This document shows positions 1-7,489 of a DNA stretch of 13,247 nt, piece after piece. Both the position numbers and the translations under genes were made by a program. The notes beneath the pieces were generated by a model that searched no databases, had not been told where the DNA came from, and saw only the letters and a program-made list of their open reading frames with translations. The stretch is taken from the NCBI GenBank assembly GCA_000827265.1, contig KN834774.1, forward strand, positions 488,000 through 501,246. The letters are read 5' to 3'. This DNA is from Collybiopsis luxurians FD-317 M1. Lineage: Eukaryota > Basidiomycota > Agaricomycetes > Agaricales > Omphalotaceae. How positions within the stretch are numbered: position 1 is the stretch's first letter; each line of letters opens with the position of its first letter.

Positions 1-1285
1 TCTACGAAGTCGTGCCAATTGAGGTTGTCCTGATGAAAAGGTCAATTCGCAGTTCGTGTGGCTCAATGATTTTCTTGTCTCACCTTCATTTTCAAGATTG
101 TCTCTGCATTCTCAGTGATAGATTTGGAAGTATTGGATTTAAGACAAGAGGGAGGCCCTATCTACAAAAGCATAGATGACCATAAAGTTTATCTTACATT
201 GAATAGCTACACACCTTCGACTGGCTTTCGTTACGAGCGCCGTGCATGTGTGGCCTGTGGTTTCTGTTCTTGTTTCTTTCAAGGTATGTGTGACGAACTG
301 GAGGCCTAGCAGGAAGCAGAGGAGACCTGAGCGAGGAGGCAGGGACAGCATCGGTGGGTGGGTAAGGTGCATGTTGAGCACTGAGTCTAGGAGAACGTCG
401 AAGGGGGTAAGTCATTGGAATGCAAAAGGAAGGATGTTGGTCAGGAGAAAGCTCGCATTGGGGTGCCACATATACCAGTACGAAATGATAGACAAAGGGC
501 CTTTGAAGAAAATGGTGAATGGGAGTAGAAACACTCTAGGTGTGACTAGCACGAGGCCTTTGGACAATGGAAAACTCGTTTCACATAAACTGGACATGTG
601 CATGACTGGAAACTGAGGCTGATAGAAATGAGGGGTATATGGATTGGAAAATGGGGTGTGTGACATTGTCGAGATCAGATTGGCAATGCAGGACCAGAAT
701 GTCTTCATATCGATAAGCTGACCTTTGAATCTATTGTTGAGACAAAATATGGACGGGATGGATTAATGTAGTACTAGAGATGCACCGAGGAAGACCTAGT
801 TCTCAGTTTTTGTTTGTTTGTTTTTTTTCTTTTTTTCTTTCATTTGTATATCTTCTCAGATCAAACAAGCAGATAGCGTTGTTCGTGAACAATCATGAGA
901 GTTTTTACTGTGCATACTGGCAACTTCTTTACACTACTCTACCCAGCCAGCGGCGTGTTCAGTATGGGAGAAAGAAAATGGGGGCTTGAGTGCTTAAAGT
1001 GCAGCACACCACTGCCATGGAAGGCAGCTCGCCATTTGCAAACAGGAACGAAAGTGATCACGGGATGTCAGGCATGATTTGGACGAGGGATATAGTAGAT
1101 CTTCCCAGCGTCGCCGCTTGTAAGCATACGATATTATGTCAAGGCGCAATGCGTACCTACAACAGCTATTAAGTACTAATACCGAGTACCAATCATGCAA
1201 AGTATCAGTCATGAACCAATCATGCCGAGCAATCAACGAGAGTATCAATCAAGCTGAGCCTAACATTTGCTCACCTCTCTTGCTT
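1..1285. other. Left flank, no gene recognised
   Basis: I see no protein family, RNA gene or repeat unit that I can name here. The longest plausible reading frame is on the minus strand (412-708, 98 codons, rich in F, P and hydrophobic residues), but it matches nothing I recognise and ends without a clear splice signal. A T-rich run lies at about 808-842. Short variants of CAATCATGC/CAATCAAGC recur at 1190-1255. This may be host intergenic DNA or older decayed repeat. Confidence 0.4.
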
Positions 1286-1434
1286 GCCCGATGCTCGGGC
1301 ATAGGCTGCCCTCACATTATTATTGCGGCTGCTCTGTCCCCTTGCTCAGGCATAGGCTACCCTCCCATAACCCTCTGTTTGCCTGTTGATCTCCCTCTGA
1401 CTGCCCACTGATTGCCCACTGATTGCCCATTGCT
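1286..1434. repeat. GC-rich palindrome and short-repeat block (left)
   Basis: The block opens with a perfect 6-bp hairpin GCCCGA-TGC-TCGGGC (1286-1300). A 22-bp direct repeat follows, at 1292-1313 and 1343-1364, whose two copies differ only by two G-to-A changes, one of them at a CpG. The block ends with an 11-bp tandem unit TGCCCACTGAT, about 2.7 copies, at 1402-1430. It sits directly outside the AT-rich unit at 1433-1783. The same pairing in reverse order occurs at 12365-12840. Confidence 0.6.
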
Positions 1435-1783
1435 TTTCGCAGCCATAAAATACCTTATATTACAAAGGGTAAATAGCCTGAGAAAGTAAATATATTTCAA
1501 AGGGGAAAGTGAATATATTATTTTGGGGCTATAAATGGTAAAAGTTCCATTCTTTCGGTGGCAATATTAGCAGCAATATAGTTCATATACCCTAAGACAT
1601 AAAAATGATTTATCTTAAGGAATATTTGACAATTATAATTAACTTTAACGGGTGGCATTGATATGGTAAAATATTTTCTTTTTCAAGGCCTTTTACAGCT
1701 GAAAAAGCAAGCCAATATCAAAGGAAAAATTCACTCAATGTACTTAGTAAAATTAATTATATTTCTTAGGCTTTTACGGCTGC
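1433..1783 (+). repeat. AT-rich unit with inverted terminal motif (left copy)
   Basis: This is a 351-bp AT-rich unit. Its left edge reads CTTTTCGCAGCCATAAAA and its right edge, reverse-complemented, contains GCAGCCGTAAAAG, so the two edges form an imperfect inverted repeat. Variants of GCNGYAAAAG or its complement recur inside (for example near 1689). The unit pairs with 12365-12721, which has nearly the same length and the same edge motifs but the opposite orientation. MITE-like elements, or terminal regions of a larger DNA transposon, would both fit. The middles of the two copies do not align convincingly by eye. Confidence 0.5.
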
Positions 1784-1884
1784 TAGATACCAAATCAGTG
1801 GAGGTGTATAGAGGAATGATCCTTGAGTGTCGAATAACAATTCTAGTAGCTCAGTGCAACTAGAGATTGTATATTGAAAGGACT

Positions 1885-2350
1885 TGTTAAGACAGTATTA
1901 ACAAGGGTTGACTCAGAAGGTTCATGACTCGGTGTCCATTTACCCTATGAGACAGAATATTCAAGAGGCTACGGCAGTTGAATAGTCTTGTCGATCAGTT
2001 CGACAAGTGAGAAGTGGATATGCCAGTGACTCAGTGTCAATGGGGTTTGCTCGACTCGGTGTTAAGCAGAATAATATTATAGACTAGTGAACAAGAGAAC
2101 AGAAACAACACAGATCAAGATAGTTCAGGTAATAACAGCATTATTGTGGGAGATGTAGGTACAAGGCTTTTATACTCTGCGGGGAGACATGTGGTCTTGT
2201 GAATAGAAGTTTGGAATGAGCAACTGGTTAGTTCGCCTCGTGAAATGCGTGTCAGATTTGGAGAGCTGAATTGATTGGTAAGACTATTATCGAGTCGTGT
2301 GGTGAGTGTACTGGTTGGAAAGAGCAGAAAAAATAGCGTAGGGCATAACA
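1885..2350 (-). repeat. Probable 3' LTR
   Basis: Read on the minus strand, the LTR starts TGTTATGCCC immediately after the G-run polypurine tract and may end ...CTTAACA at 1885, giving short TGTTA/TAACA inverted ends and a length of about 466 bp. A TATAAAA box lies at 2168-2174, as expected of U3. A perfect hairpin CTTGTCGA-TCAGT-TCGACAAG is at 1987-2007, and TGACTCA-like motifs recur. The boundary next to the polypurine tract (2350) is well supported. The far end is a guess, because there is no second LTR for comparison. Confidence 0.65.
2168..2174 (-). promoter_or_regulatory. TATA box in the LTR
   Basis: TATAAAA on the minus strand lies about 180 bp into the putative LTR, the usual place for the U3 promoter driving the genomic RNA. 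Transcription would run leftward out of this 3' copy. The equivalent 5' LTR promoter is missing from the window. Confidence 0.55.
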
Positions 2351-2364
2351 TTACCCCCCCCCAA
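2351..2364 (-). other. Polypurine tract (plus-strand primer) next to the LTR
   Basis: Minus strand reads TTGGGGGGGGGTAA directly before the TGTTATG start of the LTR. A G-rich run of this kind adjoining the 3' LTR is the normal priming site for plus-strand DNA synthesis in Ty3/gypsy elements. Its orientation matches gag-pol, which ties the DNA between here and pol to the same element. A second, similar tract lies at 5885-5894. Confidence 0.75.
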
Positions 2365-2493
2365 GGGCCTTGAGCCCTCAAAAGGATGCATAGCTTTTGA
2401 TGCAACACGGTGTTGTGGCTGCCATGCTGTCAGATTAAGTTTTCAATGTGCCAGCTGCCAAATTTTGATCGAAAACTCTAAGTCCGAAGCCCT

Positions 2494-2500
2494 TATAAAG
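2494..2500 (+). promoter_or_regulatory. TATA-like box of antisense gene 1
   Basis: TATAAAG lies 55 nt upstream of the ATG at 2549, followed by a pyrimidine-rich leader. A perfect 9-bp inverted repeat (GTGCCAGCT at 2448-2456, AGCTGGCAC at 2499-2507) brackets the region. Antisense gene 2 has a comparable box 58 nt before its ATG. Confidence 0.5.
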
Positions 2501-3023
2501 CTGGCACTCTGGGTTTTTGAGTCAATTTCTTCTTTCCCCCCAACCACTATGTCTTCATCTCAATTGTCTACCAACCAGCCCATCATGTCGTCTAGTAAAT
2601 CAGGAGGGTCAAAGCCCCAACTCATCATCAAGATTCTGCAGACTCTCCAGTCGGCGTCGCTGGTTCCCTTTTCCAACGCTCTTCCCTCTGCTCCCCCAGC
2701 GGCCAAGAAGATGCGATGTGTGGCCTTTGAGTGTAGTACACATCTCAGCTATCCCTTGATTTCAATTACGGACTGCGTTCCCCCTTCCCTTCCTACCGGC
2801 CTCCAGCCTATTTATGAGGATGCTTATCTCGCCAATTCGAGTCCCAAGGTTTTGGATAGGGTAGATGTCGAAGAGTGGAGGAATATTTTTGGGAACTACC
2901 CATCTTGCGAATATTGCGAGTTGCATAATCTTCACTCCTCCTGCTCCCTTTGCCCTGACTCTTTATTGTGTAGTACTTGCGAAGCGAACTATCCTTCTAG
3001 CAAGAAGTTTTGTTCCTTCAAGA

Positions 3024-3101
3024 GTATCTTTCATCTCCTCCAATTCCACATCCTCACTAAGCTCCCCCTCATCATCGCCTATCGTATCGTGTCAAGTTGA
3101 G
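3024..3101 (+). other. Intron 1 of antisense gene 1 (provisional)
   Basis: GTATCT donor and TTGAG acceptor. The join restores the frame into a sensible exon containing LFAIWGEEWNALTTG and skips a TGA at 3098-3100. The alternative acceptor at 3096 gives the wrong frame, so this is the best fit but is not certain. Confidence 0.4.
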
Positions 3102-3644
3102 GGCTGTTTGCTATTTGGGGTGAGGAATGGAATGCCTTAACGACGGGGTTGCAAAAAATCCCTTACTACTGTAATCATCCTGAGGAGTTAGGTTTATCAT
3201 TGGACAGGCCGAGGGTTTCAGAAGGCAAAAGGAAAGCTGGTGAGTTCAATGAGTCTAGGGTTGTTATAGTACTCATTATCTTCCTAGTCGTCTCTTCAAA
3301 TGCCTTTCGAAAGAGTCAGCTCCTTCGACAGGAGGGGATACGTTTAGGGGGGTTGAGTCGCGAACAGGTTGTTCCAAATTTGTATCGTAAGGGGAAGGAG
3401 GTCATTTGCGACACCGCAGATGTCGACGTGGAGATGGGCACTCCAGAAGAGCTGGACGCCATGACTTTGGATTATCCTGAAGATGTTCCACCTCCCCCTG
3501 TCCCTGTTCTGACACCTTCCGCCCCCATCTGGAAGGCTAGTGATAACCGGTCCTATTGTGAGGTTTCCAGCTTGAAAATGTGGTTTTTTGAACCTCTCAT
3601 CAAGCAAGTCCCTTCCGATGGGTCTTCTCCGACTTGGGACGAAA

Positions 3645-3703
3645 GTAAGTCTCAGTTTAAACTCTTTTTCTTTTTGCATGTCTGTACTAATTAACCTCTT
3701 CAG
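3645..3703 (+). other. Intron 3 of antisense gene 1
   Basis: GTAAGT donor, TACTAAT branch site at 3685-3691 and TTCAG acceptor, 59 nt long. The phase is preserved: one base of the preceding exon completes an ATG codon with two bases of the next. This is the clearest intron in the window and strong evidence that the plus strand is the coding strand here. Confidence 0.75.
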
Positions 3704-4208
3704 TGATACAGACCGCCGTAGAATGTGTGGTTATGAGGATGGCATTGTTGTTTGCTGGTCCCGGGAAGAAGATGCTCAAGCAGGATTTATGGGCTCTGGT
3801 GGATGGAATGATTCAAGGAGCGTTCGCAGATCTTGAAGAACAATTGGTGCGTAATCCCACACTTCTGCGGATTTATCTAGTCATTTACCATTTTTCATGT
3901 TCCTTTAGCAGCACTCCCCTTCTGAGCCACCTGTGCCATTCTCGAGCGAATCCCTGCTTCGATTCGTCGAGTCGCTAACAGTTGTGAATATGACTTCTGC
4001 AAACATTGTCAATTCTCAACAGGACAAACTCCTCTGAGCGTATCAGGAGTATCAAGCTTTATCACAGAAGTCAGATTGTCTGGAGACTGAGAATCTCCAT
4101 TTGAAGGAGCAAGTGTCCTCATGGGAAAGTCAGTTGGAGGAGAAGGATGAGGAATTAGCTTGTCTGAAATCCTTCGTAAGGCATTTCAAAGGTGACGTTC
4201 AGTCATCG

Positions 4209-4264
4209 GTAAGTTCCTTTCTTCTCTTTTGACTGGTTTAGTTTTTTGATAGGATATCTTACAG
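4209..4264 (+). other. Intron 5 of antisense gene 1
   Basis: GTAAGT donor and TTACAG acceptor, 56 nt, between whole codons. The exons on both sides read as charged, heptad-like coiled-coil sequence in one frame. Intron 2 (3240-3287, GTGAGT...CTAG) and intron 4 (3847-3908, GTGCGT...TTAG) have similar size. Confidence 0.6.
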
Positions 4265-4480
4265 GAGGTTCAGCAATTAAGGGGAGCATTGGAAGCTTGG
4301 GATGGCGAGATAGAGGAGCTAAAGAAGAAGTTGGCTGCAAGTGAGGAGGCCCATTGAGTCGCAGCGGAAGAGTCAAAGTCACGAGATGATGAACTCAGCC
4401 AACTTTGACAGCTTTTCGAGTCAGTCCGAGGGCAGTTTGCTGCTGCCTCACCCACAAAGCCTTCTTCCAGTAGTTCCTAG

Positions 4481-4782
4481 GACTTTCGGCTCATAGATTT
4501 TTTGTATATTGATAGATCCTTATTCTGAATTTTTTTGTATTTCCCTTCCTAAATTAAATCTTTTTCTTTTTTGGGCCCCTCCTTTGTGTGAAATAAGAAG
4601 TTGCCCTGGGTTCGAAATAAGATATCTCCTGAGAATTGAAGTATTCAAAAATTTCCATGAGGTGTATGCATGTGGCTGCACATTTTGTCCCTTATTAGGT
4701 TCGTATCAGGCATCCTTGTCTTGATAAAAGGATACTTTTTCAAGACTATTTTTCTATCCTCATTTCGAGATCCTCCTTTGTC
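4481..4782 (+). promoter_or_regulatory. Intergenic spacer with TATA-like box of antisense gene 2
   Basis: This 302-bp AT/T-rich spacer separates the TAG of antisense gene 1 from the ATG of antisense gene 2. It should hold the 3' UTR of the first gene and the promoter of the second. GATAAAAGG at 4724-4732 lies 58 nt before the ATG and is followed by a T/C-rich leader. I see no reading frame of note in it. Confidence 0.45.
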
Positions 4783-5726
4783 ATGGCTTCCCCTTCTCCC
4801 TTTGACTCTGCTTCATTCCTAGATCATCTTGCTGATGCTGCTGAGAGTATTTCTCAAGTTGTATCTGATCAGGACGTCCTTGTGAACCAAGCTCGTTGTG
4901 AGTTTGGGCGACTGCAGAGGGTTGTCGAGGGTCAATCTGATGAGATCCACGAGTTGCGAGAACTCTTGAGTTGAACCACGCAGGAATTTGAAGATAAGAT
5001 GCTCGAGTCATCTGTATGTCTTTTTGACTTGTTGTAGGGTTTCCATGGCTCACTGATCCTTCCTAGCGAGTCACCCAGGAAGCCAGATATCTTCACAAAA
5101 CTGCTGAGGTGACCATTAAGGAGCAGGATTGGGTTATTAAGGAGTTGCGAGACTCTCTCATTGAGTCCCACAACCTCCAACTGGCTGCTGAAGCTTTGGC
5201 CCAGGGGCGTGGAGTTGAATTATCTCGATTTCACGGTGTTTATGAGGAGCTTTGTTGTCTCTTGAATATTGGAGATCTGCCCTTGGAACCAGTAACTACT
5301 AGCACCGTTGCCCCTATGGACATATGGGGTGGTCCTTCATCTGAATCCTTTCCTTTTGAGATGAAGAGTGACTCCACTCCCGATTCCCTATCCAATTTTG
5401 TTCCTTCTCTTGATACCACTTCCCTTCCCAGTACTCTTGTTGAGACTCGCAATACATCTCCTGTAGTGATCTTTTTGTCTGGTCACCCTAATGCCTATTT
5501 TGTTTGCACTGGGGAGGATCCTTTGACCTATTCATTGGTTGAGAAGAATGAAGATGAATTGGCAGATCCCAGCCTCCATATGGCTCTGTCCTTGCAGGAT
5601 ATACGGGAGCAGATGGAGATCGAGCGTGTTGAGGATTTATATGCCCGGGAACTGGAGGAAGTATTTGGAATCCCTTTTGATGTTCGAGCTGAACATGACG
5701 AATTAAGTGAGTCATCCTTTGACTAG
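4783..5726 (+). pseudogene. Antisense gene 2: coiled-coil protein with acidic C-terminus, two exons
   Basis: No family recognised. Exons 4783-5013 and 5067-5726 join across a 53-nt intron (GTATGT donor, CACTGAT-like branch site, CCTAG acceptor) to give 296 codons ending in TAG. The start is the first ATG after a TATA-like box and a pyrimidine-rich leader. Residues about 15-140 are rich in E, Q, L, R and K with heptad-like spacing, probably a coiled coil. Residues 160-230 are rich in S, T, P and D, and the last 60 are strongly acidic with several DE/EE pairs. One in-frame TGA at 4972-4974 breaks exon 1, where CGA would restore Arg. With antisense gene 1 it forms a tandem pair of coiled-coil proteins, which hints at a shared complex, though this is only inference. 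It converges on the minus-strand pol. Confidence 0.65.
5014..5066 (+). other. Intron of antisense gene 2
   Basis: GTATGT donor, CACTGAT-like branch site and CCTAG acceptor, 53 nt, falling between whole codons. Joining here carries the frame that opens at the ATG 4783 into the long open frame ending at 5726. Confidence 0.65.
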
Positions 5727-5932
5727 TCCTTCTGTTCCAGCCTTCTGTACCTGTATATCCCAATCTATGCCCACTGTATACTTTATTTCCCTGAAATACA
5801 ATCGTGAATTTGTTATAATTTTTGATAATAGTAAAGAGAAATGTGTCAAGAAATTGGAAACGAAAACTTGAAGTATTGCTTTTACCCCCCCTTTAAGGTT
5901 GAGGTTTTGATTTCGAGAGTCATTTCTCCCAA
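5727..5932. other. Convergent 3' spacer between antisense gene 2 and pol, with second G-run tract
   Basis: These 206 bp lie between the ends of two converging coding regions. AT-rich sequence at 5780-5840 could serve 3'-end formation for the plus-strand gene. On the minus strand, AAAGGGGGGGTAAAAG (5879-5894) lies about 40 nt past the likely pol stop and resembles the polypurine tract beside the LTR. Confidence 0.5.
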
Positions 5933-6415
5933 TTAAATGACAGCTTCAGCTGCTTGTCTCAACTCCCTTTCCTCCTCATCTCACAGGGCTAGGCTTTCGA
6001 GTTCTTTGAGGAGCTCAAGAGGTAACTTTCATTTCCTCAGATGTGCTTTCTCCCACTCACGAATCAAATCAATACTTCCTACCATACCTTTCCAGGGAAT
6101 CCAGGACTCCTTGTCATACCCTTTCCATTTGATCAAGTACTGGATTCCTCTGTCTGTTTCTCCTGTTGGACAACTGTCTTTTATCGACTCAACTTCATAT
6201 TCCGGTTCTCCTTTAATGAAGATTGGTGGTGGTGGCAATATAACTTGCTGGAAAGGATCCAGATGATGGGGTTTTAGTCTATCGACATGGAATACATTAT
6301 GGATTTGTTGTAGGTCCCCCGGTAACTCGAGTCGATAGGCATGAGATCCTATTTTATTGAGTATGGTATAGGGTCCTGCCCACTTGTGATCCAATTTTTT
6401 GGTAGGCCTTCTTGT
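5933..6415 (-). pseudogene. Pol C-terminus: integrase GPY/F module and chromodomain
   Basis: This minus-strand segment reads on in the pol frame. It begins with the integrase C-terminal GPY/F-type module (KLDHKWAGPYTILNKIGSHA), passes through HNVFHVDRLKPH, and continues into a chromodomain (YEVESIKDS, then IQYLIKWKGYDKESW). Chromodomains at the end of Ty3/gypsy integrases bind methylated histone H3 and direct insertion into heterochromatin. The aromatic Y and W positions look retained. The readable frame is cut by TGA at 6416 (upstream edge), 6029 and 5981. A further charged tail leads to TAA at 5933-5935, which I take as the original pol stop. It converges with antisense gene 2, whose TAG is 206 bp away. 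Confidence 0.85.
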
Positions 6416-7489
6416 TCAGATGTTACCCATGTCCAACCAGACTTGGTCGCCCTTTTTCCAATCAGGATTTCCGGCACGGTGGTGATTGAACTGATTCGCT
6501 GCTGCCTCATTTGCTTCGTATATGCATTGTTTTAAATATTTGTATATTTCTTTTAACTCAGTAGCATACTGGTTTGCTTCTGAGTCATTCACCTTTGAAA
6601 GGTTGATTGAAAGTTTTGGATGGTAACCTTTATTTGCAAAGAAGGGTGTTAATCCTGTAGTTGAATGGGGCGTGTTGTTGTATATGAATTCTGCGATAGG
6701 TAATAAGGCATCCCAGTCATCTTGGTTGTAAGATGTATAGATTCTTAGGTATCCTTCGAGGCTTTGATTAGTTCTCTCTGTCTGCCCATCTGTTTGAGGG
6801 TGATATGCTGTCGAGAGACAAGACTCGATACCAAGTATCTTACACAATTCCTTTCAAAACTGGGAGATGAACAAGCTTCCTCAATCTGAGACGATATCCA
6901 CTGGTAGCCCATGTTTCGAGAATACATTTTCAAGGAATAGTCTTGCAAATTCTTTTGCAGTGTCTGTTGTGTGACAGGGAATATAGATGGCTTGTTTTGT
7001 GAGCCAATCTACTACTACTAGGATTGCATCAAATTGTTCCTTTCCTGCTTTCGGGAGTTGTACTATATGGTCCATTGAAATTGAACTCCAGGGTCTTTGC
7101 CCAATGGGTAGAGGTTTCAGATTCCCATATCGGAGAGTTCTTCTAGCCTTGGATCTTATACAAGTATGGCAGCTTTGTATGTAATGATGTATGTCCTTGC
7201 TGCTTCCTTTCCAAAAGAACAACTGATTGAGTATCTTTTTTGTTTTCTTCTCGCCCAGATGTCCTCTAAGTGCATGATCGTGATAGGCAGATAGTACATC
7301 TTATCAAAGGTCTGTGTCATTAGGGACATATATCTGACCTTGTCATTTAAGTAACCCATTTTCAAATACCACATTGTTAATCCTTCCTTCTTGAATCTGC
7401 TTTACTGTGTCTCGCATGAATTCATCTTGTTCCGCCTTTCGAATCTGTTCTAATAACAAATCCTCATTCAAAAGCAATGCTGCATTGAG
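6416..7489 (-). pseudogene. Integrase domain of pol, broken
   Basis: Integrase inserts element DNA into the host chromosome. The N-terminal zinc site is textbook: HDHALRGH, then 29 residues, then CHTC. The catalytic core shows Asp in SMDHI, Asp in VDIVSD and Glu in QTDGQTER; the last two are 35 residues apart when the stops are counted as one residue each, i.e. a D,D(35)E triad. In-frame stops are at 7490 and 7343 (TGA), 7304-7301 (TGA then TAA), 6881 (TGA, immediately after the second catalytic Asp, where Arg is usual in SDRGS), 6854 (TGA, where Trp is common in this family) and 6416 (TGA). No indel is needed: all pieces share one frame with RT and chromodomain. Confidence 0.9.

Larger units (their letters stand above)
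2549..4480 (+). pseudogene. Antisense gene 1: Cys-rich, coiled-coil protein of unknown function, six exons
   Basis: I recognise no named family. Exons that keep one reading frame are about 2549-3023, 3102-3239, 3288-3644, 3704-3846, 3909-4208 and 4265-4480, giving 542 codons and ending in TAG. The introns are 48-78 nt; the third has a TACTAAT branch site and the fourth and fifth have plausible GT...AG ends, while intron 1 is the least certain. Residues 120-144 carry C-x2-C-x8-C-x2-C-x5-C-x2-C with two His in the first gap, suggesting metal binding. A Pro-rich acidic stretch sits mid-protein. Charged heptad-like sequence fills about residues 410-525, probably a coiled coil, and the tail is Ser-rich. 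Three in-frame TGA codons (4035, 4355, 4406) break the coil, where CGA (Arg) would read well. The ATG at 2549 was chosen over upstream frame because of the TATA-like box and pyrimidine-rich leader. It lies antisense to the retroelement. Confidence 0.65.

Noticed and set aside
412..708. 98-codon minus-strand frame in the left flank as a gene
   Set aside because: There is no recognised domain, no convincing splice sites and no support for either end; it is mentioned only in the flank description.
808..842. T-rich run as a poly(A)/LINE tail
   Set aside because: It is interrupted by G and C, no reverse transcriptase remnant adjoins it, and simple T-runs are common in fungal DNA.
1402..1430. Tandem TGCCCACTGAT units as a CRISPR-like array
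   Set aside because: The 11-bp units are directly adjacent with no spacers, and the setting is eukaryotic.
7156..7374. Minus-strand open frame of 72 codons overlapping the integrase zinc-binding region
   Set aside because: It is out of frame with pol; the pol frame carries the HHCC motif across the same bases and is only interrupted by stop codons.
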